Below are positions 1 to 13,274 of a stretch of 64,000 nucleotides of DNA, piece after piece (the first letter of the stretch is position 1; each line of letters begins with the position of its first letter). The stretch is from contig JBOZIK010000001.1 in assembly GCA_051453625.1 (NCBI GenBank), positions 155,417,180 through 155,481,179 on the forward strand, in the 5' to 3' direction. Both the position numbers and the translations under genes were made by a program. Under the pieces are notes generated by a model. The model saw only the letters and a program-made list of their open reading frames with translations, did not search any database and had not been told where the DNA came from. Origin of the DNA: Welwitschia mirabilis (lineage: Eukaryota; Gnetophyta; Gnetopsida; Welwitschiales).

Positions 1-59
1 ATTTCTGATCCTTTAAATCCGTCAAAACATCAGGTGAATCCCATTTAATAAATACATGT

Positions 60-2080
60 CAGGGTCGTTGTAGGCCTGATAGTACTTCTTCATAATGGAG
101 ATTAATTCTTTGCTCCAAAAGCAATGATAAAATAGATGTTGTGCTATTTTTGGATGTGACTAGCAGATGGGACAGTTTATGTCCTCTTGGAATTCCCTCT
201 TGAGTAATTAATCTCTAGTTAAGATTCTCTAATGCTTTTTTAACTAGCAAAAGACCTTAAATTTTTTTCATAATCTATCCCTTCCAATACTTCTTATAAG
301 TGTTTCCTTTTCCATATTTCTTTATGAGGATCTACTTGGTTGAATCAAACTGACAGATGTTTAGATCAATGAGTTGTTGTCGAGCTTTACTAAGGTGTTT
401 CATTCAGTAGGACTCTTCATGATCAATGGTCCAATCTCTATATTTCTAATTGATCAAATAACACTAGGACTGACCTCCTTCTTGTAGTTTCTTTAAAATT
501 CTATGTGCTCTAGTGAGGATGTAATCCTCTAGTTTCTGAATCCCCTAACCCCCCCGAGTCACTTGGATGGGTAATAGTATACCGTTTACAAAGATGAATT
601 TGGTGGTGATCCTTTCCTCCTAACTAAATAAATTCCTTTAAGATCCTATTGATTTTTTGGATGATATTTCATGAGCGCAAGGGGAAGGGGGGGGGGGGAG
701 GAAAGGGTGCCATAATGAAAGCTATGTACTGAAAATAGGAAATTAAGCAAGAGTTTGTAAGAATGATTTTAGCTCTCGATGAGAAAAAGTTATTTTACCA
801 TGATTTGCACTACCTTTGAATGGATTTCAAGATGTAATTTCAGGTGTTGATCTTGTATCGATTTTAAAGAGGAATATCCAGTAGATGTCCTGAAGGTCTC
901 CTAATTTTGCACTTAGGGTTCAGGAAATTTCATCCCCTCTAATACGTTGTCTGCCTAAAGTATGGATTCTTGATTTGTTCTAGTTGGCGTGAAGCTTTAT
1001 TGCTGCTGCAAAAATGTTCATAACATTTTTAATTACTTTTGCTTACTGACATAAAGCCTTAGTCATAATGATGGTTTCATTTTCATAGTGATTATTGAGA
1101 AAGTTCTGACCTTCAATTCTGATTCCTATAACTCCGTTCCTTATTATAAAAAATTGTAATACATTCATTACAAAAAGAAAAGGGTATGGAGATACAGGGC
1201 CCTCTTGTCTCAACCCTCTACCTACTAAAAAGAAATTTGATCTATGATTGTTAATCTCCACACTGAACTCGGCTGAAGCCTGTGTGTATAACTAATGATT
1301 AATAATATCTTAAGAAAAACCTATTTTCATGGATATACCCTAATGCTTGCCAACTAACCAAATCATAAGTTTTAGCGATATCCAATTTAATAATAAAAAG
1401 AGAAAATTTGTATTTTTTAATAGAATGAATAATCTTAGAAGTCAAGAGGATTTGGTATTAGATATACTTGAATCGGATGAAGCTAGCTTGATTCTCTGAA
1501 ATCAAATTAGAAAGCGGGGGGGCAATACGACCAACTATGATTTTTGCAAAAATTCTGTAAATAACATTATAAACATTAAGAGGCCTAAAATCCTCTATTT
1601 TGCTAGCATCCCCCTTTTTTTTAGTATAAGTACCACCTTAGTTCTATTCATTTCCCTAGGAATCTGCCTATTATGAAAGACTTTCTACATCACATTGTGA
1701 AGATTATCCCCTAAAATGGAGAAGTAAAATTTAAAAAGTTTAACCGGCCATCCATTAGGACCAGGGACTTGGTTATTCTTCATGGATCTGATAGTAGATA
1801 AGATCTCCTCGTTACTTAGAGGTTTAGTCAACATAGAGTTATCTTCACTCGAGATTTCTTATTTTCTGGAATAAGGCTGAGGGTGATATCATCCTATTCT
1901 TAGATTCTTTTAATATGGGACTATAATTCCTTAGCTATATCCTCTTCATTTAATATGGTTTAACCTCCTATGGATAATCTTCTGATCCTGTTATCTAATC
2001 TATCCTGGTTGGCCTCCTGGAAGAAGAATATGATATGTTTATCACCCTCTTTTAGCCATTTGATCCTTGTGAATTCTCTC
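60..2080 (-). pseudogene. LINE ORF2 C-terminal half: reverse transcriptase and zf-RVT relic
   Basis: This would be the polymerase part of the LINE ORF2 protein, which copies element RNA at a nicked chromosomal target. Near 1150-1215 the minus-strand frame reads GLRQEGPVSPYPFLFVMN, a close match to the 'GLRQGDPLSPYLF' block of plant LINE reverse transcriptases. Near 1985-2070 a WLKEGDKHIIFF segment matches the conserved 'W...GD.NT.FFH' block at the start of the domain. At about 105-225 the trace TRD*LLKREFQEDINCPIC followed by HLFYHC matches the zf-RVT zinc-binding domain, with its Cys and His residues still visible. Several stops and frame shifts separate these blocks. I did not find a clean catalytic YADD box. 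Confidence 0.75.
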
Positions 2081-2325
2081 CAGTAGTGGTATTCATCAGC
2101 ATTTATTTTTTAAAGATCTATTAGACACTGATATTCTCTCTTCCGTAGATTGTTTTAGTTACCTTTCTCCTCCTGCTCAGTTTGGATTCTTTTAATTTCT
2201 TCCTCAATCTTGATTTTTGATTCAAACCTCTCTTTATCTTTCCTTCTCTAATATCTTACGTGAGACTCTAGGGTATTAAGGCCCCTGTACAGAAACGTTA
2301 TGGGTTGAGTCCCATCATACTATAC

Positions 2326-3060
2326 TCATATTTTTTCTAATAGCATTCTAGCTTTTATCTGATTAATCCAATACCATTCCATATGAAACAGAGTCTTTTT
2401 GGGTGAAATTATCCCCACTCCAAGTTTGATAGGACAGTGATCCAAAGTAATCCTGTTTAGACCACAGGCTTCAAATGGAAGTTTAACTAAATCATTTCCA
2501 TTCAGAACTTTGTTAATCTTGGACATTTTCAAATCTTTATCCACTCTTCTATTCGACCACATATAGTTTCACCCAGCAATAGGAATGTCTGTAAGAGTGT
2601 CTTGCTAAAAAATATTTTAATATTAAAGAACCTTTTGAATTCTAGTTCTTTTCGCCTATTTTTTTCCCAATGATAAAGACATTAATTGAAATCATCCAAG
2701 ATGAGACATTTGAATTTCTTTATTACTGTCGTCTAAGCTTCTTCTAAGACAGAGGCCTTGTCTTGATTATTTTAGGGACTATAAGGGTTTGTGACAATCT
2801 AATACTCTTTATTAAGAAGAATTGTAATGTGGTTCTTGCTATTTTGAATTATATCTACCTATCTTTTGATAGAGATCATAAGGCCACCAGAGTCACCTTG
2901 AGCTACAACGGTGAAGAAATTCCATCGCTACCATAAATTTATTTTTCCCATATCATTTTTTATATTTGTTTCCTATAAGTAAACTAAATCGATATTAAAT
3001 TAACTGATCATGTGTAGGGTCTTTTTCTTGTAGGAGGATCTTAATCCCCTGTAATTCTTT
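2326..3060 (-). pseudogene. LINE ORF2 N-terminal AP endonuclease relic
   Basis: This is the apurinic/apyrimidinic-like endonuclease that nicks the target in L1-type elements. Minus-strand traces include DSGGLMISIK near 2900, KCLILDDFNXCLYHWEKN near 2680 (the GDFN catalytic block, with the Gly changed to Asp), and an open frame at 2326-2562 ending the domain with ITLDHCPIKL (the 'SDHCPI' block, in which the His is catalytic). The order and spacing match plant LINE endonucleases. It lies directly upstream of the reverse-transcriptase traces on the same strand. Stops lie between the blocks. Confidence 0.75.
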
Positions 3061-3339
3061 CCTTTCTGCATGCTTAACCTTTCCTTAGTGTATCTTCAAT
3101 GGTGGCTTGAAAACTATTTGCAATGTTCTCTATAATTTTTTATTCTCGAAGAATTCTATTGCTGGGCTTTCCCTTCATTTGATTTTTTACTTTATTAGGT
3201 TCATAATCATTTAGAGGTTATTGGGTATCTTCATCTTCCATAAGAGGTTAAAAGGGGTTATACTCTGGTTCTTATGCTTCCTTTTTCTTATTATCTTTGG
3301 TTCCCTTGGGAAACACAGTAGTGCTTTTTCCCATTTGTT

Positions 3340-4100
3340 CCTTTCTTTGCTTATGTTAGTACATTTTTAATTGTGACTAGTTTTCCTACAAAAAGTATAG
3401 GTTTCCTTTGGCTTTTCTTCAATGTCAATTAATCATTTTCTACATTCTTCTCTTAGATTATCTAATCTTTTATAATGTAAACATTTCTTTTCAGGAGGAG
3501 TAAATCTTCCAGAGAGATGTTTTGATTTCTATAGACTGTGTAAAGAAACAGGACGTTAAGCTCACAAATACCCCATTTAGATATAAAATTTATAGATTAG
3601 ATCTCCTTGATATCCTCTAGGCTCATGCAAATACAAAATCTAGCCAACACTAGTCTTATCTATTTAATAGTAATCCTGTCGAATTTGATGAGTTCACCAA
3701 ACTGAGCTACCATTTTCTTTAACAGATCTTCATCCCAAAACTTCAACGGGAACTTATGGTTATGGATCCAAATTAGTAGCCTCTTAAACATATTTAGGTC
3801 TGATTGAGCCCTTAGCATTCATTTAGCTAGGGTAAGACCTCGAACCCCAAAAGACCAAGGTCCTCTTGTGATTATTTTATCATGATCTCATTTATTATCT
3901 AGCTAAAATAACACCAACCCTTTTGGCATTATAATAATATTAACTTTACTAACTTCTATCAATTTAGTGGCAATCCATTCATGGATTTGATTCAACCTTG
4001 GTTGAGGACAAGAAGAGACAAACTTTTCAATTATATTATATCTAAGTTTCTTCTCGATCTTACTATAAAAATCTTCATCGATGTCCAATACTAGGGATTT
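3340..4100 (-). pseudogene. LINE ORF1 relic (DUF4283-like segment and zinc knuckle)
   Basis: ORF1 of plant LINEs encodes a nucleic-acid-binding protein that packages the element RNA. The minus-strand open stretch 3903-4088 ends with ...VNIIIMPKGLVLF, which resembles the DUF4283 segment of plant LINE ORF1 proteins ('...LPKGFFLF'). Further on, at about 3370-3400, the trace YTFCRKTSHN*KC resembles a CCHC zinc knuckle whose first cysteine is displaced. The position upstream of the endonuclease, on the same strand, supports the assignment. The family match was judged by eye. Confidence 0.6.
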
Positions 4101-4380
4101 TTCTTCCCCGGAGAACCAAGTATTCTCTATATTGGGACTGAACCCCTCGAAGAAAACCCTAAAAGTAGATTAGAATTGCTAAACAAAACAACTCTGCAAC
4201 TTACTCATAGAATGACTGCTTCACAGCCGAAATCGCCCCTGCATTCTGTGACTAGGGATTGAAACTGTCTCCATGATTGGAAGCCTTCCAAGCCTTACTC
4301 TCTCCTATACTCAAAATCCACTGAAGCCTAGTAGAGCTTCAAAATCGTAACAGAGCTTTTCCTCTCCTCCATCTCTTCAT

Positions 4381-7300
4381 TCTTTATTTAATTCATATTC
4401 TAATACATGATTGAGTTTTTTCATACAACGCTTCTTAAACAAAAGATTTACCCCTACTTCAACAATTTTCATTTAAGCCTACTACATTTGTCATCTTTGT
4501 TGTAACTAATTTTGGATTTTTTCGTAAATTTCCTGAGATAAAAGGGATAATTTTCTATCAAGATGAAAAAAAATTTTAGTTTATAGTTATTAATAAAATA
4601 ACAATAATAATATGATACTAATAAAATTAAAACATTAAAAATAATATTAATAAATATAATAATAGTATTAAAAATATTTTTTTCAAATAGTCTTTTATTT
4701 AATGATTCTTCTAATTATGACCAAGATTCCTCATTTCTTATTCATCCCTCTATAACCCACTTCATAATCACATGATTTAGTAGATTTGTGATACTCTACA
4801 AGAATTAAAAAAAAAGGAAAAAATCATTTTGTAAGAATAAAAACTCTAAGATGAATGTATAATAGGGCTTTGAAAAGTCATAACTGCATTTTCTCTTTAG
4901 CTTGTTGACTAGATCATCATGCCACATCTTCCCATATGGAATCCCATATGAAGCATAGAAATAAGGATAGAGTTCGTTATATTGATTTTCATACATGTTC
5001 TCTTAATATTTTTAGCAATAAAACACTAATCATATTAATACCATGTGTAGCCACTTGATGATCCATAATTTTTTCAAAAACATTTAAGTCATAATGTAAT
5101 TTAATTACTAAATCATGCATCAAATTTGTGCTATATCATCCTTCCATGTAAAAACATAGATTTTTAGTAATAATTTACTAGAAATCTCATGCTTTGAGTT
5201 AAGTTCAAGGACTTGAATGCTAATTAAATTCTTCTAGAGCATTTCTTTATGACTTGTCCACAAACTAATAGGTTCTATTTAAGATATTAAATCCTCTATA
5301 CTAATCTTCTTTCTCTAAATATTTTGGCTTTTATCTTGAGAACTATATTAGAGTAGGCTATCATAGATTAGAGCACTGATGGTCTTCATCATATTATAGT
5401 TAGGAAAAGTTTATTTTATCTTATCTTCTTTTTAAATTCAAAGATCTACAAGCCCATCATTATTAAAAACTCTAATAAAAATATAGAGATAATAATTCTA
5501 GATAAGGAAAAATATCTCAGAGAAGGCCTTCATATAGTATTAGATCCACTTATGCATGAATAAATTAATTCTATCCCCTAGTGACTATCCCTAAAATTCT
5601 TAAAAAGCTATGCTAAACTTATGTTATATTATTAATCTAAAATATGGTAGAATGTAAGGCTATTATAATAGAAATTACAGAATTATGCATGGATATTTAT
5701 TTATTTGAAAGGAATACTTGTTCTACTCATTTACATTTTTATTTATGGAAGACACTAATCTAGTTGCTAACCTTAAAATTCATTACCTTGATGCTAAAAT
5801 TAACCTATTATAAAAAATTCTAATTTTACAATATCATGATAATAATAATTAGATTTTCCTAAATAAGTAATTTATTAAAGGTTTAGAATAATGAAAAAAA
5901 GAAAAATTATTTATGTATGGTACAAAGAGGGGAGATAAAGGAATCATACATTGCTAAATCAACAAAGCATTTTAATTAACAATTATGGCTTTTTCTAAGA
6001 ACTAGTCTTATAGATTTCTTCAAGTTAGAAATATCTAAAGTAAGAGTAAAAATAAAGAGTTATTTTCTCATATAAGTTTCTTAATAAAGAATTACTTTAT
6101 CAAGTAATTCTCTTAGTGGCATCTATTAATTAGCTTACTGTCTTTTCAAATTAGAAACAATGATAAATAAATGGTATTAACAAACAATAATAAAGAAATG
6201 GTATTAACAAACTAACTAACAATACCTTTGAATTTTCTAGTAACATATAACAATGAATAATACTACAATAATTTTTACATGTAGTTACACTAAGATACAC
6301 TGATAAAAAAACTGACTTAAAAACTTTTTAATGATCAAAATTATCATTATATTGATGATGCAAAATAAAGTAACATTACAAAGTTCTATATGCTTAATTC
6401 TTTTCAACTCGAATAGGAGTTGATAAGACTTTCAAGAGCTTTTCCAATGTCATAGTTATTTATTAAACCCTTGTATTTACTTTTTAGAAGGACCTATTTT
6501 ATAATCTTGCCTACTGACTCTTCACTTGGTTAGTTTATTTTATAATGAAAAAGATGTAATATATCTTTTAACCACTTTATATCAGATAAAAGAGAATAAA
6601 CCATTAAATAAATTCCTTCTTTAACAAGAATTCTAAGAGATCATGATTCATAACTAAGTTAGAATAATAGCAATTTTATTATCTCTACAAGTGTTTGTAC
6701 ATTTACTTTATCAAGGGTGTAAATCTTGGACTAGTAATTAGATGTAAAAGTGTAAGTTACCATCTTAGCCCCTCTCTTAGAACACTTAGAGATCAACCGA
6801 TATTATTGTGGATTTCATATTCCCAACCTATTCACCTACACCTGATTCCAATAATATTATAGTTTTCCCAAAGAGTATTTTCAAAGGATACAACTTTACA
6901 TAAATGTAATTTAAGCTAATCATCCATTAATTATTTCTTAGTAATAAATATTAATTACACATTATAAATAAGACAAATAAACTTTTATTAATTCCATGAT
7001 TGAATGGAAATTGAAATATAACATTCATTCCCTTTAATCCTCTAGCCTATCCTTAAGCATTGCATCTTATTCCATTGGCATGGTGGCATTTTATTCCTCA
7101 TTAGTTGGACTGCTTTTCTCTATCCTCTCTTATACAAAAGATAATAGCTAAGATACAACTTCTTTTAAGTAATTATTTAAGTAATGTTTTATACTGTAAG
7201 AGTAATGAGATTAATCTATTAGATTCAGAAGTTTGTAGTTTACATTAAAGAGTTTAGAAAGGTGTGCTACATGTTCTCCCTTTTTTGCTATGTATTTTGG

Positions 7301-9842
7301 GTCGAATGAGACCATCCTATAATACTTTCTTAATAAACTTGTTTTTGAACTCTTTGGTATAGCAATCTAGTTAGACATCAAAAGTAAGGTTAGAATTAAG
7401 AATAATCTAGTTAAATTAACTATAGTTAATTTTAACAAGATTTAACTTAATCCTATAAATAAGGATGTGATCCTCCATTTCAAATATGCTACATGTGTGT
7501 TTGATAGGTATGTTACCTTAATTTATTTTTCTTCTTTATTTTTTCCTTCTCATTTATCTTCTATTTTGACATGTTGTTATTTCTTTCCCTAGATTTCTTT
7601 TTTATTTAATTTATTTAAGAACTTCTTGTATTCAAGATTCTTTAGAGTTTTCACATTTTATATTCAAGGTATAACTCAATGCTTATTTCTTGATATTTCA
7701 AATCTTAGCACTATAGAGTTAAAGATTTGAAATTATGGTGCGAAAGAGGGATTTTCCTAGATCTTCTCCTCAAACCTTCTTAAACTTTATGGCTCATCTT
7801 TTCTTTGTCTTCATCATTCTCTAGTTGCTTATATTCTTAATTGATTTTATACTTCTTGTAATTCTCAGATAGAGGTGATTAATCATTTTGTACATGCTCT
7901 TATCTCTATCAAAGTTAATAATACTTAGCTCACATTTGGGTTAAGTTAAGGGAAGAATTATGTATCAAAAGAATTTCATGCTGATCAACATTTTAAATGG
8001 AACTCATTAGCATGACAATTCTACTTTGAAATTTGTTACCTCTTATTTTGCCACTTGTGAATAGGTTATTGTTCACTGGGATTTTCTCCATGATAGGATT
8101 AGTAATGTCCCCACCTATTCCATTTATTTAACTTCTTTTGTACTTGTGTGTATGTATTTTGATTAGGCTCCTACCATCTATGCCTCTACTATTTTCCAAC
8201 TCAACTAGTTGCAAAGGAATGGGAACAAGAAATAGTGTTTTATGGGAATGTTCCTTTGGGTTTTTATAATGCTTCCATAGGGCTTAGTTAGTAGTGTTAT
8301 CATTAATCCCTCCTTCATCATCTATCAAGATGTACTCTCTTCCTATCCTTAGCTTCATTTTTGCTCAGCTAGAATTTTAAGGTTGAAGGTTCCAGATATT
8401 TTGATCTAGGAATTCCCTTAATGATACCTTCTTTGCTTCTTAAGAGTGAGTGTTTACCATATTTATAATTTATTTATATTAAATTTTTAACTTATTTTTC
8501 TCTTTTTCATGTAGATGAGTAAGAATAAAGGCTTATGTTGAAAGGATTCCACCTTCTATTAAAAGAAGAACAAGTGAGTTACTTATCCTCCTTCTTTTAA
8601 AGATAAGAAGGAAGATTTTGTCCTTAATTTTAAGCATCATGTTTACATCTGAGGGGTATTTATTTATTTTTTCCCCTTTAAATGAATAAATTCTACTTTT
8701 TATCTTAATTAGCTTATTTTTTAGTTGATGATATCATGTATATCTTATATAGTATCCAAAGATTAATGCTTAGTGTATTGTGGATGAGGTAAAATTTAAA
8801 AGCAAATGTAAAAAAACATAATTATTATAAGTGATTTATTTCCTTCTATTCCACTAATTCCTAGTTTCAGAGAGCAGTTATCTTGTACTCTTTCCAAGCC
8901 AAAGTGAAACTTTATTAGTGACTTCTATGAATTTATGAACTCAGAGAAGCTATCATATTGCACTCCCTACTTTCAGACTCTAGAAGTAGGTGGTTGTAGT
9001 AATCCATCATATATCCTTGAGTTCTTGTGTCATTCTTCCCTAGTAACATGATGCATCACTAGTGATTTTGGTGTAGTATCTTTTACTAGATCATTTTCCT
9101 TCCATGATGAAATCTTAAGAGTAATAGATCTCAGAACTTATAGAGAAACTTAGAGGATATGATGCCTTAAAGAATGTATTACATACCCATGAAACTTACC
9201 CTTTCTAACTAGACTAAGTATACTCTCATTGTTACTTTAAGGGGATTGAATTTATTTCATGAATTTAAGTGTAATTATGATAATGATTCATGCCATATTA
9301 CCCTTCTTAGAGAGAATGAATTACACATAACTAGAATCTTCATTATCTTCTTTAAATGGCTTGCTATGGGATTCAGCAAGAAGAGACATAGAGTGACATC
9401 ATTTGAATGTTGCATATGTCTGTGTGTGTGTGGGTGTAGTTTTTTGTTCTTTTGTTATATGCATATTCATGTGACTTTTATTTTTAATAAATAAATAGAT
9501 ACTAGTAAATCTTGTTTTACTTTTTAAATGAGGTGGAGAATTTTCATATTTAAGAAAAGAAAATGCAATTTGATTCTAATCAATTAGTAGCCCTAAAGGA
9601 GCATGTGATATAGTTAGAAGTGAGGTTAACCAAGCATGAACAAATGGATTAGATCTATATTGATAATCTGGCCAATACTGTTAACAACATCTTTATTATA
9701 TATCATAGTGGATAATTATCAAGGGAGAACCTCCTTAGCATACTAGTGGCTTAGATTTATATGAGGCTATATAAAGGTCCTTAAACAATATCTACATCAG
9801 ATCCTCTTGTTATCTCTTTATCTCTAGATACAGAATTAATAT
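4381..9842. other. AT-rich decayed intergenic DNA, no gene recognised
   Basis: More than 5 kb of very AT-rich sequence with no reading frame I can assign. The only open frame of note (9246-9494, plus) matches nothing I know and contains a GT-rich microsatellite-like stretch at 9420-9437. Around 9560-9780 a plus-strand trace with several stops has a heptad-like look (LKEH...LEVRLTKHEQ), possibly the coiled-coil tail of an old element. A block at about 6640-7020 is a dispersed repeat listed separately. Confidence 0.5.
6640..7020 (+). repeat. Dispersed repeat, copy 1 (paired with 45845-46240)
   Basis: This stretch is collinear with 45845-46240 over roughly 380 bases. Shared landmarks include 'caattttatta', 'aagtgtttgta', 'gggattaacta' or its variant, 'attattgtggg' or 'gtgga', 'aaaggacacaacttta' or 'aaaggatacaacttta', 'cattataaataagacaaat' against 'cattacaaatgagacaaat', and a shared 'cttttcttaatta'-type end. 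Both copies are in the same orientation. They are most likely parts of the LTR of one retrotransposon family, because the second copy starts downstream of a TGTCACGCCCC motif typical of plant LTR starts. Confidence 0.6.
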
Positions 9843-11117
9843 TGAAGTACAGATCAAACCTAGAGGGAAGTGAATAGGTCATAAGAAAAGTATTCGTCCA
9901 CTTTGAAGACCTGTAAATAACAGACAAACACTCTACTGAAAAATCATAGAATGTTTTTAATTGTGGATAGAAACTATCCTTCAACTCTTAGATAATCTAT
10001 CTCTAGCTAGCATAGATTATCCTCAATGGTTGGTTTTCAGGCTTACCATAGACCTATACAATCATCAGTGGATTTTTAGGACTAATCCACAACGATGGAA
10101 GAAAGGATTTAATCAAGGTATACAAATGCATAGTTATGCTCCACAGGTACAAAATGCAAAGCAAGCTCTGATAAGCTTAGGTATGAATAAGAGAGAATAT
10201 CCCAAAAGCAATCTAAACTCACAGTCTTTCAAGTATAATACATACAGAACTTGTAACAATGATTGATGTAATGTCTATATTATCAAAACCGATTGCCTTC
10301 ACTATTGAGAGGAAGNNNNNNNNNNNNNNNNNNNNNAAAATGACCGTTTAAAGATAAAAAGTGGATCGTTAGAACTGATTCCACCATTTTATGATGAAGT
10401 GTGAAAGTATAATGGTTATATTTAGAACATGTTGGGTCGACCTTACCATAAAATCCATTGCCCAAGCCTTCAGTCACTCTTATCAATTTGTTAGGTCACC
10501 CTTGCTTGACTCAAATTTGATAGTCTACTTATTAGATCGCCCTCTTGTCCTTGCTAGATTTAGTTTTGATAGTACTACTTTGAAACATTTGGTCTCCCTT
10601 CCAGATATACAAGGTCGACCTTATTACAGTAACTCTAACTTGTAATTTCGATCGACCTTTTTATAATCGTTTCTTATCTGACTAGTAAGTGGTTGCCTCT
10701 TTCAATGTCTTTAGTCATCCTCACTATTAGTTAGCTGAAACTTGTTGAATATAGGTCAATATCCCTTAGGTAAATTATAAGTTACCTATAGTTATCTCAG
10801 TCTACAACAGGTTTAACAGTCGGTCACCCCACTAGATATACATAGTTGCTCGTCCTGGAACTGGTTTTGATCTATTTTAATAGTTCGATCGCCCTGAATT
10901 GAAACCACAATTACCTAGTCCTAAAGTAGCTTAACCTTACTGATGGTTTGGTCACCCCTTGTTTTACTTACGGTCATCTACATGTTGTCTAGTGTATTTT
11001 CCATAACAGGTCGGTTACCCAGATATTTTAGCGGACGCTTGGTGCTAAAAAATCTCTGTAAAATAACTAAATCCATAAAAACTCATTAATTTGATCAATG
11101 ATAATAGGTTCTCAACA
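9843..11117 (-). repeat. 3' LTR of element A (LTR subtype I)
   Basis: Aligns end to end with the 5' LTR of element C (33226-34373), from TGAAGTA... to ...GGTTCTCAACA as read on the plus strand, which is TGTTGAG...TACTTCA on the element strand, with canonical TG...CA ends. About 1275 bases, including a 21-N gap at 10316-10336. The plus-strand start carries the 'ctagaggg..gtgaatagg' box seen at the end of many plant Sirevirus-type LTRs. It contains many GGTCGACC-like palindromes, with exact copies at 10435-10442 and 10613-10620. The open frames across it are LTR sequence, not genes. Confidence 0.85.
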
Positions 11118-11128
11118 AACTCCCCTTC
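11118..11128 (-). other. Polypurine tract of element A
   Basis: Plus-strand AACTCCCCTTC reads GAAGGGGAGTT on the element strand, immediately before the LTR start TGTTGAG. This is the usual primer for plus-strand DNA synthesis and it fixes the orientation of element A as minus and this LTR as the 3' copy. Confidence 0.8.
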
Positions 11129-11290
11129 GTCATTGATTGAAGAAAAATAATATTTTAAAGTGCGTGCTCTCCCTTAATCAAATAAATTAGCAATAAATTT
11201 AAATTAACATGAGTTTTATTAGAGAAACACAGATAAAAATAGTTTACACAAAAGAGATTTTCATTGGTATAAAAACACGTTTTGTATTAA

Positions 11291-13240
11291 TCTGTAACAC
11301 CCTAACTTCAATTACCCTAATTAATCATAATTTTTTTCTAAGTATTATTAATTAACATGCATAACAGAACCTAGGATCAAATCCTATTTAGATTCTATTA
11401 ATACATTATAAAATTTAAAATAATTATAAAATATAATTATTAATTAACTATAGACCCTTTTGATTTGCATACAATAACAATGTTAAAATTTTTTCCTACA
11501 TCTATTTCTAATTTTGTTTTTATCATACAAAAAGATTTTGTATAAAGTTAATGGGATGTTAGCTTGTTTTATAACATACAAAGGATAAGTTTTTGGATAG
11601 TGCCTAATCAATATAATAGGAGGTTTAATCTCCTATTAATGGCATTCCAACTCGATATCTGGCCACCCTCCAAATGTGAGTTGGTTATAATTTAGGTTCT
11701 AGACTATACAAACATGATTGGGCTCAACTCCATGGGCTTAGACTTCATTTCGATATACTCCCAATATAGGTGACAAGTAGTACATGAGGTGGATGCATGC
11801 TTACAAGTAACCCTCGATTTCTCAAAGCATCATAGAATGGTGAAACATGATCCTTTGATACTAAGGGCTCAAGATATTAAGTCAGAGTAAGTCCATGCAT
11901 GGGTAGGATAGGAATTGATAATCAAATCCACTTCCAGAAGGGTTTGGAAATAAAGGTACAATGTAACCCAAGTATGAGGATGAATAATTATTGATAATAT
12001 CTTGGTTTAGTTGAATGAATACACCATACAAATGCAAGCATATAATATGTGGATATTTAATGTATTGTTTATATAGTAAAAATAATCTTAATCATTATTA
12101 GATTTATTTTAAGTAAATAATCATATAGAATAAAAATATAATGTATAAGAATCTTTTTGGTTTTTCATAAAAGGGAAATCATAAATTTTTAAAGTGTAGT
12201 AATGAAAATAAATAGAACCAATAGTGGATTTTTCTCTGTCTTTTGTTGAATCTGTTTCATGGCTTGATAAAGAATTCGATAAGCCAATGATTTTTTTCCG
12301 TGTTTAATAATACGATTAAGCACCATGTTAACTAATCGACTCTGATAAATCGGATTGGATTTTTTCATTCTTTTTGTTAAAACATTTCTCCATTTGTTCT
12401 ACATTATAGTAATTCTTTCAAATAAGACACATTAATATGTTTAAGTTCTATTGTAAAAACATGCTCCATTTATCCATTTATAAAACTAAGCTAACTTGAA
12501 AACCCCATTTACCATTGTTAAGTGTCTATATCAAAATAAAGCTAGGTATAATATATGCATATCTTATTAGAAAAGGATATTAATGAAGCTAATTAATTGG
12601 CAAACACATCTCTAGAAACATTAAGTAGACATCCCTAATGTTTATGCATGAAAGGAACGAATAAGAGCCTAACTTTCAATAAAGAGTATATACAAAGGAT
12701 AGAAAAATAACTATAACTTAACTAGAAATCACATGTAATATTTAAAATAATTTGGTACTTGCATTAGATAATTTTCTATAATTATTAAAGTTAANNNNNN
12801 NNNNNNNNNNNNNNNNNNNNNNNNNNNNNNNNNNNNNNNNNNNNNNNNNNNNNNNNNNNNNNNNNNNNNNNNNNNNNNNNNNNNNNNNNNNNNNGTGAGT
12901 AATCTTCTTGCTTAAATTAACAAGATTAATTACATGCATCATTTTCTCATGCTAGTTCCTTCTTAATCCTTTATAGGCTCATAATTAACCAAAAACATAT
13001 TTAAAATGCATTGGAAGAATAAAGGCACCAATTTCAAAATGGTCATGTAACACAACAAGAAAAATAACATTTTATGCATAAAGTGATTCCACAAATATTA
13101 ATAAGGTTAAAAGTCATGACAGAATGAATTCTACTCATTTATCCTTTTTAATTTATGGATAAGAGCGCATATCCTTATTCACATGTTTATATTCTTTATG
13201 ATCTATCATATCAACAACATAAATCACAAGAAAAGACAAA
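11291..13240. mobile_element. Foreign insertion inside element A, probably LTR-derived
   Basis: The alignment of A with elements B and C breaks after 'ttttgtattaa' at 11290 and resumes convincingly only near 13245 (possibly from 12983, where 'attaaccaaaa' reappears). The inserted stretch begins TGTAACACCC at 11293, a common start for plant Ty3/gypsy LTRs. It has no coding potential and contains a 100-N gap at 12795-12894. The left boundary is clear and the right boundary is not. It could be a solo LTR or part of a larger element hidden by the gap. Confidence 0.5.
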
Positions 13241-13274
13241 TAGTATAATAGAAGATAGAGAAAAAGGAAAATAT

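Larger units (their letters stand above)
1..4380 (-). mobile_element. LINE (non-LTR) retrotransposon, decayed, 3' end beyond window
   Basis: Reading on the minus strand from about 4380 down to 1, the recognisable parts come in the order expected of a plant L1-type LINE: an ORF1-like segment with a zinc knuckle, an AP endonuclease, a reverse transcriptase, and a C-terminal zinc-binding reverse-transcriptase domain. Every part has in-frame stops and frame changes, so the element is dead. The 3' UTR and poly(A) tail would lie left of base 1 and cannot be seen. The 5' end is placed near 4380 because recognisable coding traces stop there and AT-rich sequence begins. No target-site duplication could be checked. 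Confidence 0.8.

Noticed and set aside
681-701. Run of G residues (about 12 G)
   Set aside because: Simple homopolymer within the LINE relic. Sequence errors are likely and no function is implied.
9246-9494. 82-codon plus-strand frame with a Cys-rich segment
   Set aside because: The Cys/Val run comes from a GT-rich stretch. No homology and no context.
10391-10645. Open plus-strand frames inside the LTRs at 9843-11117, 25178-25378 and 33767-34156
   Set aside because: They lie wholly within LTRs, are not conserved as frames between LTR copies and show no family resemblance.
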